Below are positions 1 to 11,814 of a stretch of DNA of 64,000 nucleotides, piece after piece. Origin of the DNA: Bimastos eiseni (Eukaryota; Annelida; Clitellata; Crassiclitellata; Lumbricidae); assembly GCA_959347315.1 (NCBI GenBank), contig OY365818.1:5770309-5834308 (forward strand), given 5' to 3'. A model generated the notes under the pieces. The model searched no databases, was not told where the DNA came from, and was given only the letters and a program-made list of their open reading frames with translations. Numbering within the stretch: the first letter of the stretch is position 1; each line of letters opens with the position of its first letter. Position numbers and translations under genes: made by a program.

Positions 1-1036
1 CAAGCGGTATAGTTGAACTAAAACCACTACTGCTCTGCAGATAACTCAGGTATCATTATTGTGTAAGTTCAGAACATGGGTATGGGTTGTCCTACAATAA
101 TGTTCTTTTCCACAAATCCGGCTGACTTTAAATATCTGTTAGTGAGGCTTAAAAATGATTCAGTTTGGGTAATCATAGGCTCTGGATAGTGTGTCCATCA
201 AATGGCATTTAACTATAATTCAGGCGAGCACAGAGAGCGTCTCTGAGTAGATATCTTGAAGGGGCGCTATATAAATGCTCGATTACATTACATTGCATAA
301 AATATGCAACGCGGTTGCGACCTAATTGCGATAGTCTCCAGTTCAATCTCAACCATACAATTCTCAGACTGCAGGACATGTGACAATTATTAACATGTTT
401 CCCACATTGTTTCTAAGTTCACTGTCCTCATCCTCCAGATCTCAGTTTGAGTGTGTGATTCAACACAGTTTAGTCTGGGTCATCATTGGCTTTAGATAGC
501 CTCCACAATCTAGAAACCGCAACGTACGCATTTTTTTAGCTACTTCTACTGCAATACCCACAGGCATGCACATCGATCCTGAAGCTCAAAGCCTTATACT
601 CGTGTACCCAACCATTCACTGGCTCATAACAGACAGCATCAACAAAAGAGACCTTCAACTGCAAGCACATGGGTACCCCATATGCCGCAAACACAGGGTA
701 CCCTATACACTGCATGCACAGGGTACCCTTTGCAGCATACACTGCAGTTATACACAAGCAACAAAGGCTGGCATCTGGATTTATATCACATGTGTGCAGA
801 GCGAAGGTCACAATTCACATAAACAGACCAATTCCTTCTATATTTAGAACAGACTATATAGATATCAGATGCGTTTGTCTATAGACATACTGATATATAA
901 GGACATTGATATAGCGCCTATACGGGGAAACTTCATTGTCACCTCATATGGGTTGCTTGTTATAATCATGACTGAGTTTCTAACCCAATATAGAGTCGTG
1001 AAACACCAGTATATTTCTTAACAGCAGTAGTAATAT
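1..1036. other. Non-coding, repeat-containing (downstream or intron of the ATP7-like gene)
   Basis: No exon recognised. It lies 3' of the ATP7-like exon on the minus strand, so it is probably the first part of that gene's next intron. At 664-745 there are three spaced copies of GGGTACCC (671, 697, 721) within a degenerate tandem repeat of about 25 bp. At about 218-300 there is a minus-strand copy of the AGCGCC dispersed repeat described at 23638. Confidence 0.5.
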
Positions 1037-1115
1037 CAATTTAACGAGTCCAACAGAGATCATTAGTGTAGCCCTCCTCCCTTATCCAGGCTTGGGACTG
1101 GCATAAGGGTGCAAA
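1037..1115 (+). mobile_element. MITE family A, one terminal arm (copy 1)
   Basis: Carries the family signature: a TTTAACGA-like end, GATCATTAG, GCCCTCCTCC and CCAGGCTTGGGACTGGCA in fixed order. The same approximately 80-bp module recurs about twelve times in the window in both orientations; the copies at 7808 and 20015 show it forms both inverted ends of a short element. Only one arm is recognisable here. Confidence 0.6.
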
Positions 1116-1732
1116 CAGTGGATGAGTATATTTCTTAGTAGTTTACTCGTAGGACTTATGTCTGCATCTCGAGGAAGACAAACAAAGACATGGAAAACGT
1201 GTGACAAGATTACCTGGAACAAGTGAAAGCAAACACATTGATTTTTCGGGATCCACTTTTATCGACTTTTGGTAATCTGGTAGATGGCGCAATCGATCCG
1301 TTTACCTAAGAGATCATTTATAATATAAACTTGCCAGAGTGGAGATCTTCAAGGAGGACTCGTTTGAGTGGTCAAGCGATATTCCATTTTTTGCACTTTG
1401 GAGTTATGTTCTTTAAAATTTGATAAATTGCATTGTCATGCAAGCGTGACATGCGTGCAAAATTTCCGCTCTGTAGGTCGACGAGAACATACCGAAAAAA
1501 GAGTTGACAAACTGTACACTGCATCCATGACAAACTTTACACAAGTCAAGATAAAGAAAAAAGGGTAAAAAGACAATGACACAGAGACCAAGAAAATGAA
1601 ATCGCTAACACTTCATACACTGACTCTTGTTCTACCTCAAGGGACTGTGAGCACATCTTCTTACTATTACCTCCTATTAATTACTTAATTAGTTGTTGGC
1701 TAACTACTGAAACAGCAAAGAAAAACACTTAC

Positions 1733-2771
1733 TTGACAGTCCATTTGATGTCGAAGTCGTTGCTCCATCCTTCAGCCAAACCGCTTCAAATCCCATATCG
1801 TCAATCTTCCCCGCAATTTCTTCCACACTCAGCTTTCCAGGATAGTACTCCACAGCAGCATTTTCCAGTTCCAAAGAAACCTTTATGGAGACGATTCCAT
1901 CAACGGCCGATACGGAAGATTCTATATTTCTGACACACGAGTGACAGGTCATTCCCTTAATAGATATCATACAACTACTAGGAGGCACATCTTGTGACGC
2001 TATCACAAGCGAATCGAGTGGCTTGAGTTCAACAATCGATGGCGTGTATCCGTGACTTTCGATTTCGTTACGTATACTTGTCACACTAACCGCTGCAGTC
2101 TCAAATTCGATGTCAATGATTTGATTTTCGATGTCAAGTCTGCAATCTCTAACCCCACTCAACGTTTGAATAGCGTTCTCGACCAGACGGCCTGAAGCGA
2201 TGTCAAGAAGCGGTGAAATGTTAAACCGTACAAACATCCTTTCAACCTCTATGTTGGAAGTGGATGACATGAATTCCTTTTCGGGAACATGTTCTACGCC
2301 AAGAGATGCCTTGAAACCCATATCATCTATTCGATCCCTCAACGCGGGCACCGTCGTAAGCCCCGGATCAAAGTCGATCACAGTCTCCTTCTTTTCCAGC
2401 GACACTTGAATGCGAACCACTCCGGGCATCCCAGAAACCGTGCTCTCAATATTCCTCACGCAAGACTGACACGTCATCCCCTCGATTCCGATTCTGCAGG
2501 TCGCTGTAACTCCAGCATTTTGTTTCTCGCTTTTCTCCACCTGTTTCAGTTGTGCTTCGAAGCCCATGTCATCTATCGCCATGACGACTGCTTCAGGCGA
2601 TATCTTATCAGGATTGTACTTGACAAAACCGAGTTTCTGATCGAGCGAGACAGTGATCTCGTCGACACCTTGGCATTGGGAGATTCTGCCTTCAATGTTT
2701 CGGACACAGGACATACACGTCATCCCCTCGATCGTCACAACAATCGTCTTTGAGTTCGAACAGCTAGCCAT
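1733..2771 (-). CDS. ATP7: Copper-transporting P1B-type ATPase (ATP7A/B-like), first coding exon with four HMA-type domains
   Basis: Encodes the cytosolic N-terminus of a copper-exporting ATPase, the region that receives copper from ATOX1-type chaperones and passes it to the membrane pump of the trans-Golgi or plasma membrane. Three HMA domains have intact copper-binding motifs: GMTCMSC (Cys19, Cys22), GMTCQSC (Cys101, Cys104) and GMTCHSC (Cys276, Cys279), each followed by an IDDMGF block. A fourth HMA-like stretch (about residues 179-246) lies between the second and third intact ones and has lost its CxxC. The start is ATG at 2771 with G at -3 and +4. The exon gives 346 codons plus one base and ends at a GTAAGT donor (1732-1727 on the minus strand); reading on would stop after nine residues. 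Further HMA domains, the eight membrane helices and the DKTG phosphorylation site must lie left of the window. ATP7A and ATP7B cannot be told apart; invertebrates generally have one gene. Confidence 0.88.
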
Positions 2772-3402
2772 GACTATGAACAGTGCTGTTCACGAAGAAA
2801 AAAGGGATGAAAAGGTCGATTCCAGGCTAAAGCAAGCAATTCTAAAACAAACAAAAAATACAAATCAAAAACAAATAATATTAGTTTAGAAAATCAATAC
2901 TAAAGCAAAGTTATAATCAACAAACACAATTTAAGACACAGATGAACTAAAAAATTCGGAAAAAATCCTCAGTTGAGGATAAATTTTACGATTCATGACA
3001 GCTGAAAGGAAATGTCAATTCTGACAAGAGCCATTTGAGATAATAAAACCATGTAAATCTATTAATCATATTAACGACAGTTGTGTACCTGTCAGCCCAG
3101 AACTAAAATAAACATATTTATATCAGATAATACAATTCGACCAACAGCTGCCACATCACCCTTCACTCAAGATTGTATTTTTTTTCTTTTCTAGCTATGA
3201 GTGGCCCGTTACAACACCAAAGTAAACACAATTCATGACTCTTAACATCCATGCCATCTGTCAGCTGTCAATGGGAATCCGTTGGTTCATTCCATACTCC
3301 TGTGTGGACTAATCGCTGGTAACTATTTCAGCTTACTGTGCACTAGTATTTTGCCAACTGTTGTCACAATATTTGTTAAAATGATGCCTAACATCATTAT
3401 AT

Positions 3403-3478
3403 GAAAGAGCATAGAGCACCTCTGAATAGCTATTCTGCGAGAGGCGCTATATAAATCGATAAATACAATACAATGACT
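3403..3478 (-). repeat. Dispersed AGCGCC repeat, end fragment
   Basis: The minus strand reads TTTATATAGCGCCTCTCGCAG then CTATTCAGAGGTGCTC, preceded by an ATACA-type simple repeat. This matches the 5' part of the longer copies at 23638 and 56905. Similar minus-strand ends occur near 218-300, 49371 and 59222. Confidence 0.5.
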
Positions 3479-3504
3479 AAACAGCTTCACTGAATACCGC
3501 TTGC

Positions 3505-3589
3505 ACTGCTTGCAGTGCCAGTCACAAGCCTAGATAAAGTAGAAGGGCGACGCCAATGATCTTTGCTATCACACAGTGTTGTTAAACTG
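3505..3589 (-). mobile_element. MITE family A arm (copy 2)
   Basis: Reverse-orientation copy: AGTGCCAGTCACAAGCC, then AGAAGGGCGACGCCAATGAT, then TTTGCTATCACACAGTGTTG ending GTTAAACTG. The end CAGTTTAAC (read inward) is shared with copies at 41868 and 58851. Confidence 0.6.
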
Positions 3590-4249
3590 CCACTATAACC
3601 ACCACTGAATACCTCTTTCCTCTGTCTGGCCAGGGAGTTTATTAAACTCACCATCAGCATAATGCAATTAACAACTAAACCTTTATAAGTTAGGTTGTGA
3701 ATCTGCTTGGAGTGCTTGACAATTTTTCAACAAGATATCTTCTACAGGTATAGTCTTTGTCCCTGCATTCTTCGTCTCTGCATAGTCTCTCATCAAGGAA
3801 CTTTCCAGCACAGTTTTGCTAAGCACGTAAACACTTCCAATACGCAACAGCACCCAATATCAGTTTTACTATTTAGAATCTGGTTTCACAGATGCTAACG
3901 CTTTTCAAAATGTCTCTGATATTCCGGCAATTCTAACAGCTGTGTCAAACCGTTCCATCCAAAGTTAGACGCCGTATTGCCGACATCGACGCCTGTGCTT
4001 TGGTAATTCAATCGACACGACACCTATACACAATGACGTCAATATCCCTCCAGATGTTATTCTACACAAAATCAATCACTAGGACCGATTGACTGATTGC
4101 CTGCCCCATTCGCTAATTAAGAGATATATCAACATGAACACATTATCCCTACATCCATCCATCAGTAGCTTCGCGTAAAGAATAAATTTACAGAGAGCCA
4201 CTATGAATTCCACGTTTGTAATACTTCTACATAGTTGTGTCATACATAA

Positions 4250-4335
4250 TGCATATTGGTGCAGTGGTTAGCTGGGCTGTTAATCGCGAGGTAGGGGTGC
4301 CAAACCCCTGTCAACACCCTTGTGCCACTTATGCA
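4250..4335 (+). repeat. Possible tRNA-like head of a second SINE
   Basis: Contains GGTGCAGTGGTTAGCTGGG, which resembles a pol III A box, and then GGGGTGCCAAACCC in the place of a B box. The B box is poor and I see only one copy, so the SINE interpretation is weak. Confidence 0.25.
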
Positions 4336-4352
4336 TTCTAATGAGTATCGTT

Positions 4353-4440
4353 TCGTATAATTTATAAAGCGCTTCTTACAGCACTAGCTGTAGAAATCTT
4401 CAGGCAATGAAGAGATGTGTGTGGAGTGACCTGACTAAAA
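4353..4440 (+). repeat. Dispersed AGCGCC repeat fragment
   Basis: Reads TAATTTATAAAGCGCTTCTT and later GGCAATGAAGAGATG. The copy at 56905 has a closely similar CAATGAAGAGA at the corresponding place. Confidence 0.4.
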
Positions 4441-5051
4441 TCTGACTATGTATTGTGGGGTGTGGGTTGATATCACACACTTTTGAATCAGTATTACTAA
4501 CACTAAATCATCGTCCACGTGTCTGACCCAAAAACTGTTTTACAAGCGATGACCTAGCAATGATCTGTCTACCTGCAATGCACCTTTCGAGAGCCCAAGA
4601 AGGGCGAAACGCTGTAAGTCAAGACAAATCTCAGTTATCGTTCGAGAGATCACTGAGAACCTAGTCAAACAATCGGCCTAGGCACAAATTCACGATCAAC
4701 AAGGTCAAGTGACAACGGGGTCAAGTGACAATCGGGTCATGTCAGATCAGCTGGTACCAGGCTCTGCTCGCCGCTATCAATGGTGTACGTGATGAGATGC
4801 ATGGTAAGGGCTGACCAAAACTGTTCACCCAGTCTAACCCAAGCGGCACACATGTATAACAGAAACGTTGCCATGAATCAAGCTGGATGACTTTCTTATT
4901 TGTCGCAATAACATCATTTTGTCCACACTAATGCAACTATTCACCAAGTCTTACTGAATGGTCATATCATGGGGCACTTCTTTATATGTTGACTTAATTA
5001 ACAGGTATGTACTTCAATGAACTGCATGCAAATGCCCTGCGCAAACATTGG

Positions 5052-5280
5052 TGTGGCACGGTGGCCGATTGGTTAGAGCGGTCGGCATGTAACGTTCAGT
5101 GTGCACTGAGTGTGCAGGTTCGACCCTCGCCTGAGGAGCCACTGTGTAGGGACCTTGAGCAAGTCCTTCGCGTGCAATTGCTCTGCAGTACAACTGCAAT
5201 TGTGTCGTTGAGGTGTGTGCACTTCTGAGTAAAAAATGTTGGAAGAAGGGCAGTATCAAATATCAGAATTTTTTTTTAAA
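5052..5280 (+). repeat. tRNA-derived SINE, full-length copy (copy 1)
   Basis: Starts with a tRNA-like head: A box in GGCCGATTGGTTAGAGCGG and B box in GGTTCGACCCTCG. A body follows with CCTTGAGCAAGTCCTTCG, TGCAATTGCTCTGCAG and GTGTGCACTTCTGAG. It ends GTATCAAATATCAGAA followed by a T run. Four other copies (22775, 40643, 48692, 53358) and a 3' fragment (6857) share the same block order in both orientations. A short pol III-type element of about 220 bp mobilised by a LINE is the natural reading. Confidence 0.8.
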
Positions 5281-6856
5281 AATATGAACAATTGATGAAG
5301 AAAAAAATAATCACAATAAGAAATTGAAGTTTCTACAGAATGAAAAGACAGTAAGCAACAGGAGGGAGTCATTTGTATAGAATTCGGGTGAAAAAAAGCC
5401 CACTCCCGATTAGTGTGTCAGTATACGGGATATCTCTATAGCACCCTAAAGGATGGAGAGAGCAGGCAATACTTTTAAGAGAAGACAATCTACGACATGG
5501 CCTGGGTTGTGAAGCAAGGAAAAGAAAAAGGAGGAATCTGCACGAATCATTCATGAATACACAACATACGGATCTTGTCCTGACCCTGATAGGTGTAATC
5601 ATGTTTATGTTTGAACAACAAACAACTGCACCAACGACAACCTCTATTTATCTTTTCAACAGTTAGTAGTAGGCTAGTAGTCTCAATAATATTAAATACA
5701 ATCTTATACCAGGGCCGTTGACGCCTCCTTTCTCCAGGCCTGGGTCTGGCACTACCTTGCACTAGCAGCAAATGCGGGCAGTGGAGGAGTTATATAAACA
5801 ACTGTACAACCCCTTTCCCTTACAACATAGCGACAGTGAGAATGTAAGTTAGCCTAAAGTCTGAATCTGCTGGGTTGGCTAGCGAGCTTTCTCTATTATG
5901 TTCCACGTACGTGTGTTCGGATGACGCTGATGACGGCGACGTTCAACGAGAATCAGAACAGATGCGATGTCATTCTTCCCATCAATCACGAGAATCTGAG
6001 TTTCTCCTCTCTGGGGTTTTACAGTAGACAACGCAACTTCTCATATTATATCCTCAAGCCACAAACGCAGGTGACCCTCGGTCAAATCTCTTCGGCCTTT
6101 GAACCGAGAAAAACCAAAACGATCCCTGGTGATCGCGATAAAAAACACCGAACGCCACTTGCCACATGCTGGAATTCTAAACGATCTGAACTATTTCAGA
6201 CCCACAAATTAATTATTATCAACATAGCGTTATCAGTACCACGAGCATAACATGCGAACGCCTACCTGATGGGCGAGTTTTTGATGCTGAACAGCATAAA
6301 TTGCTATAGCGCATTACATACATCCAGTCTTTCTTCAACATTTTAGAGCCATCTGATTTTGCTAAAGCAAGTTCAGAATCGATAAACAGCAAATTTTATT
6401 TCAAACTCACAAAGTTTACTTTAAACACAGCGCATAGAATCTATGAACGGGTATTCAGAATATAATCAGAAATGGCTGACCCTTTAGTAAGTAAGTAATC
6501 TTGTCGAGCACAGTGTTATTTCCTTGCCTAAGCCTTATTTACTACCGGAATTATACTAGGCCTATTATTATGCAGTCAGACGTTTATTTAATGAGGGCCA
6601 ACATGGACCCCCTGACGTCACGTATCTCGCACTGTTGAGTTTTGAGTTTTTACAAAACAAGTGCAAGCAGGTCGATGATCTATAGTGTTGGCCTATGTAG
6701 GCTAGCTATAGGCCCTATATCTGATTTCAAAGAAGTAAAACTCTTTTGTACTCTGGTAGTGTTAGTTTAAAGTCTGGAGAAAAAGGACTGAGCCTCATGC
6801 AGCATCACTGATCACCTTGTTTAACCTTACAATACAATACAATACAACTGTTAGGC
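5281..6856. other. Intergenic, no gene recognised
   Basis: Contains a MITE family A fragment at 5723 and otherwise AT-rich single-copy-looking sequence. The longest open frame (5921-6250, plus) has no family resemblance, repeat or splice context that would support it as a gene. Confidence 0.4.
5723..5762 (+). mobile_element. MITE family A fragment (copy 3)
   Basis: Only the inner block CCTCCTTTCTCCAGGCCTGG and TCTGGCACT is preserved. Confidence 0.4.
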
Positions 6857-6902
6857 CTATTTGATATCACCCTTCTTACAGTTTAGTTTTCAGAAGTGCA
6901 CC
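6857..6902 (-). repeat. tRNA-SINE 3' end fragment
   Basis: Reads TTTGATATCACCCTTCTTAC and later TCAGAAGTGCAC, the reverse complement of the 3' end of the SINE at 5052. It is preceded by an ACAAT simple-repeat tail. Confidence 0.5.
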
Positions 6903-7100
6903 TTATTTTTACAGTTTCTCTAAACAGAAACAAGAATTATATGAAGAAATGCAGAGTTCATAATCACATGACCCTAGACCTAATGTGTGTAGATCTAGGC
7001 CAACGTGTGCGCACGCTCGTGCAGCGCATGTGCTTCATGCATTGTTCCACCAAAGGCAAAATTAATGCAGTCGCAGTTAGAGCCTTCAGATAGATGGGTC

Positions 7101-7224
7101 CAGAGGCAGATGACTCTAACTTCAGGGAGAGGGGGGGTTATGTTTAGTCTGGGGCATCTTGCCTTCCTGACACTTGAGACCAGAGGGTTTGCCTCCATCA
7201 CTAAGAGGGACATTGACGCCCCTG
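7101..7224. mobile_element. hAT-like miniature element, related to 23368
   Basis: Begins CAGAGGC and ends GACGCCCCTG. The inner block CTTCCTGACACTTGAGACC and TTTGCCTCCATCACTAAGAG is nearly the same as in the element at 23368-23522, which shows the two are copies of one family. No target duplication is visible here. Confidence 0.5.
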
Positions 7225-7571
7225 CATCAAACAATGTCTCAACGAATCAATAAATATTAAAAATAGCCTATGTAGAACTTAGACAGTGTTAAATTGTGCA
7301 TCCAGAATTGTCTTATCTCCAGATGTTTACAAATCTAGGACATTTAAACTTCTGAAACATGTTTTAAGCATTAATTAACTTCTGCCTAACGATTTTCACT
7401 TGATTGAGTGTCTGTGAATAAGCTGGTTGCCGCGACTTCGCCTTTGCTGGTGCTGTAGAAATTTTTACGTTACAATGCTGGCGAAACTGTAGGAAATTCC
7501 CAATTATTAGGCTACATGCAATTCAAATAATGGCATAAAATGTGTGAAAGTGAAAGAAGGCGTATCATCAT

Positions 7572-7712
7572 AATCGTAATCTCCAAATTTCTAAAGCGCC
7601 ACTTGAAAGCCAAGCGCCGAGCACCAGCTCATTCACGAGCGCTGCGTCGAATCGAAAGGGTTGTCCAAAGGAGAGTTCGTGGGAGGTCAGAGCTCGGTTT
7701 CCAGGAGGTCAG
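7572..7712 (-). mobile_element. Non-LTR retrotransposon 3' tail (family L), copy a
   Basis: On the minus strand it runs from CTCCCACGAACT through GACGCAGCGCTCGTGAATGA and GGCGCTTTAGAAATTTGGAG to an ATT-type simple tail. Copies occur at 31643 and 34410 (same orientation) and at 22345, 34080 and 59985 (opposite). The copy at 59985 is preceded by a frame ending in a LKSHLFKNSYP-like block typical of the C-terminal end of CR1/L2-type reverse transcriptases. Confidence 0.6.
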
Positions 7713-7807
7713 CAGGGAGGATTATTCCGAATTAGGTGACGGGTCGATTCTTTTAAAACGTAGCGAGTCTCATGGCTCAGGTGTTTCAGATCAAGGTGGT
7801 AGTCACA

Positions 7808-8082
7808 ATTTAATGACACTCTGTGATAACAAAGATCATTAGCGTCGCCCTCCTACTTTATCCAGGCTTGAGACTGGCACTGCCTGAGTTCTTGCACCGG
7901 AGGAGTTAGATCCGGAGGAGTTAGATCCGCTGAATAGAGCCGCTGGCCTGCCGAGTTAACTGTAGGCCTGGAAACTTCTTCACTGTTTGGACTCTGACCG
8001 TGCCAGTCCCAAGCCTTTAGAAAGGAGGAGGGCGATAACAAATCATCTTCGATATGGAACGGTCACAACGGTGTCGTTAAAA
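7808..8082. mobile_element. MITE family A, two-armed full copy (copy 4)
   Basis: Left arm: TTTAATGACACTCTGTGATA, AAAGATCATTAGCGTCGCCC, then CCAGGCTTGAGACTGGCAC. Right arm is its reverse complement: GTGCCAGTCCCAAGCCTTTA, GGAGGAGGGCGATAACAAAT and GGTGTCGTTAA. About 85 bp of inverted arm encloses a core of about 100 bp containing a duplicated GGAGGAGTTAGATCCG. There is no coding capacity. Both ends carry TTAA, but whether that is target or element is not decided. Confidence 0.75.
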
Positions 8083-9611
8083 ATTCAACAGCACAGTTAG
8101 CTGTCGGTCTACCCCCCATGCCCCGAACCTGCTTGATACAAAAAATGCGTCGTTCGCTCGAGTAACTATATAGGCCTACGCTGCAGGCCACGTTCAGTGT
8201 AGGCCAACTGTTTGCGAGTCAGATATTTTTATCCAATAATATTTTGTAGCCTATAGCTACCAGTCACTATGTATCGCTTCAGAATATATGTATTTCAACT
8301 TAATTCATGTCGCAGAATATTTTCAATCGAGTCAAAACAAAGGCCTTTTCGACCTCTATATGAAATATTTAGGCCTATGGTATAGGCCCTAGAGGCTATA
8401 TTTACCCTCAGCGTCACCCTCCTTCTTAATTCAGCTTGTTTAGGCTGTTTAGCGTAAAGCATTGCTGAGCTGGCCAGAGATCAAGAGCCGGTTGGGCCAG
8501 GGCAGACATTATGTGTCTGCCCTGGCGAGGGGTAGAGCCGCTCTGGACCCCTACCTTACGAACATCGAGCTTAAAACTGAACGCAAATATATTTTTTTAT
8601 TTGATAGGTTCATAATTATAGTGGCCTATCTCTTTCAACAGTTCAGACTTGAACGATTTGACGTTTTCTAAAAAAATGCCACCTGCAATATACTTTTCAT
8701 TGACGATTGTCTGTGTCGGCCTGCCTGTCAGTCTGCCTGCTTTGTGTCTGTTTGTTTGCCTGCCTATCTGTTTGTCTGTCTGTTTGTCGTTTAATCATTC
8801 ATTGTGTCTGTCGCTCACTCTCCAGAGCACTGTCCGTCGACCTATCAAATCCTGTCTCCTCGCTCCGTCTTATAAAATACGATGTCTGTCTGCTTGTATG
8901 CGTACGTGCGTGTAGGTGTGATCGTCTGTCATATCTGTCATTATTTTATCCGGCACTTTCCGTGTCCCGGTGGTAAGTCATGCGATAGAATTCAACGTGA
9001 CATTTCATCTAGATGCTAATGATTAACGCCCGGCCGCGTCAGAAGCCGTTGCGCCTTCCCTGCCAGTGCCACCATCGCCCGCTCAAGGCTACTTGACGAC
9101 CCGAGTGCTCCTGCTGCTTAATTCTGCTTCCCTCAATTCTACGTTCATCCTTGATTCCTTCAACGCCGTCGCTTCCATATTCGCATGTTGCGGTCTTTCA
9201 CGGGTGATGAGCATGAAAGAACCCGGTCGCAAAATGAGGTGCGGTGTATTGGGGTTATAAAGAAGCGCTGTGATGATTATTCTCTGCGCATACGCCGCAT
9301 ATCTCGTCTCAGACTCTCAGCACGCAATGCTTTTTCGTATTTTAAGTTTGCTTCGAGGATTACTGTCAGGTTCCACTTTTCTTGACCATCGGTTTTTATG
9401 TTTTACTTTTCTTATTAACTTCTCGCATTTCTTCATTGATCACTTGCGTTAAGTTTGTTATTTATTTTTCTCCACGGTTCTCTCGTCTTCTTCTTCATGT
9501 CTCTTCATCCGTTTATCTTCTTCACTTTTCAATTTTCTTTACTTTTCTTTATAATTTTATGATTGGATGATGAGGCTACTTAAAACCATTGCCTGGTATC
9601 ATCCTCGCTTC
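8083..9611. other. Intergenic, no gene recognised
   Basis: 8707-8940 is a degenerate CTGT/TGCC simple repeat; the open frames there only translate that repeat. 9380-9560 is T-rich. Nothing else is recognisable. Confidence 0.4.
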
Positions 9612-9960
9612 AGAGGCGGATTTAGCGACTTGCCTACATAGGCCAATGTCTCTATGCAGCCCCTCCCAAAATTTAAATTGCATATTGAAATCAATAAATT
9701 TCAACAGTAGGAAGATAAACCAGCCCTACCTTTTCTATGAAATTAAAATAAAAAAGTATTAACTTAGTGAGTCTATCAGTCTACGCTTTAATAAAATATA
9801 CAACACAACAATTAAAAATTTCTTCCTTAGTCCACTGGCTTGCCATCATTTACCTTTTACATTTAAAAAAGTTTTAAACCCAACATTTGCGGTGATTTGT
9901 GCCCCTTTGAAATGTGCCGTCCCTAGGCCGGGGCGTTGCTGGCCTAGTCTCTCGCCTGTT
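9612..9960. mobile_element. Possible hAT-derived fragment
   Basis: The left end CAGAGGCGGATTTAG is a typical hAT terminal sequence, and TGTGCCCCTTTGAAATGTGC with CCTAGGCCGGGGC further right resembles inner parts of the same class. A matching right terminus is not visible. Confidence 0.35.
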
Positions 9961-10310
9961 AAAAAATTGCCCGTGGTCCCCAAATGTTAAAGGCATTTTC
10001 AACATTGTTGCTGGCTAGTTAATTTCTTCGCTGCAATTCATGAACTGCTCCACTCTCCCATTTGACCTCGTTCGTTTCCTAGCACTAGTTTTAATCCTGT
10101 TAAATGACGTCAGTTAATTGCTGGCTCTAAGCAATTGATTTGCTCGAGTTTTCCTCCTCGTTGTCTTCGTCTCCTGGGAGACTCGAAGATAAACGATCTA
10201 CGACGACATATCGATGATATCTTAATTCTATGATATAGGTCGGACTGATGATTTATTGGAGCTTTGTCCTCGTCATCAGTCAAACGAATCAGTATCATCA
10301 CAAACAGTGA
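9961..10310. other. Intergenic, no gene recognised
   Basis: I see nothing interpretable before the trinucleotide array. Confidence 0.3.
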
Positions 10311-10374
10311 CACGATCATCATCATCATCATCATCATCATCACCATAGCTATTTTCATCATCACCATAGCTATT

Positions 10375-10453
<79 letters not shown>

Positions 10454-10500
10454 CCACCACCACCACCACCACCATCATCACCGTCGTCGTCGTCGTCGAC
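10311..10500. repeat. (ATC)n microsatellite
   Basis: A long ATC array with two short interruptions containing CACCATAGCTATTTTC, then an ACC section and a GTC section. Frames read through it give only homopolymeric Ile, Met or Asp runs. Confidence 0.95.
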
Positions 10501-11405
10501 GTCGTCGTCATTGACGTTAGCCTGCTGCTTTTGTTGTCTGCAGGGTTTCCTGATGGGAAATCTATAGACGAAAGAGATGCCAGACAATGGATGTTGCTGC
10601 TGCTGCTGCAGGAAGAACGTCCGAGTTCCAAAAGAGAGCGCTGTTGTCATCAGCCGACTTTTAATAAGGCCTCCTGTGGAGAGGAACCGTGTGACAAATT
10701 GGACGGATAGGCCAACTATTTTTGTCTGACAAAGTGGACTCGAGGCCTGAGCAGGACTTACGGATTCAATTTAAAAACCTGCGTGTTCTAGGCTTTTAAA
10801 AAAACTATTAAAACCTGCAAAAGTCGACATTTTATGTTGATTATGTTTTCAACTTTTTCAGTTTGATTTTGCTTTCAGCTAAATAGAATGCTGTCTGTAT
10901 GTTGTAACCTTTTATGCTATACAGTCAGCACACGGCTATTTATATAAACAATGTGGTAGGGAGACCGAACGAGGGTGTATGGAATTATATTCACGTGCTT
11001 CTGCGAAAAGCGCTACCTAAATACTCGGATACACGCATGTGCGAAAGCCTTCCTATACAGAGGAAATTTTTAATTATGCGTGTGAATGTTAACGTCGTGA
11101 ACTCATGACCTGTCGTGCACTTGTGAGCGATGCAAGGCGCGCATGTCGTATAAGACACCGCGGATGTTACGGGCGATATATAAATGACGAGAGCAAGTAT
11201 GCAGAACACGTTGCTATGACTTGTGGGGCGAATGAGGCTTCGATCGGGGTATTAATTGCATTTTTATTCCGTCAAATTTTTAAACAATCAATTGTGATTG
11301 ATAATTGTTGCCCTCTGTCAGCATGCTTGTCCGGCTGCTCACTCACCTGCTTGTCTGACTGACTGCTACAATGACTGTGTCTTCTTAACCATCTCTTTGT
11401 CTGTT
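10501..11405. other. Intergenic, no gene recognised
   Basis: Low-repeat AT-rich sequence without exons that I can support. Confidence 0.3.
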
Positions 11406-11592
<187 letters not shown>

Positions 11593-11814
11593 GCACACTC
11601 AGTGCACAGGTTATGCTCGTGCGAAATGTAATTTCGCTGCCATTAGAATCGATGGAATCAACGCTGTGCTGCGCCTGCTGGTGGCGGTGGGTGATGATGG
11701 GTGGGGTGGATGGGGTAAGGGAGGAATGGGGGTGATGGCTGTTGATGGCGTTTACGAGTCTATTCGATTAACCCGTTGTTGGGCAAGATTGCCTTCGGAA
11801 TGTCAACAGGCAGG

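Larger units (their letters stand above)
2772..5051. other. Intergenic, 5' of the ATP7-like gene
   Basis: No coding exon recognised. The first few hundred bases must hold the promoter and 5' UTR of the minus-strand ATP7-like gene, but I see no distinct core element. It also holds the repeats listed at 3403, 3505, 4250 and 4353. Confidence 0.4.

Noticed and set aside
5052..5280. Functional tRNA gene
   Set aside because: A and B boxes are present, but the cloverleaf arms do not close and the sequence continues into a repeated body; five dispersed copies show it is a SINE.
5921..6250. 109-residue plus-strand frame
   Set aside because: No recognisable motif, no splice context and the frame starts in AT-rich sequence; expected by chance in a window this size.
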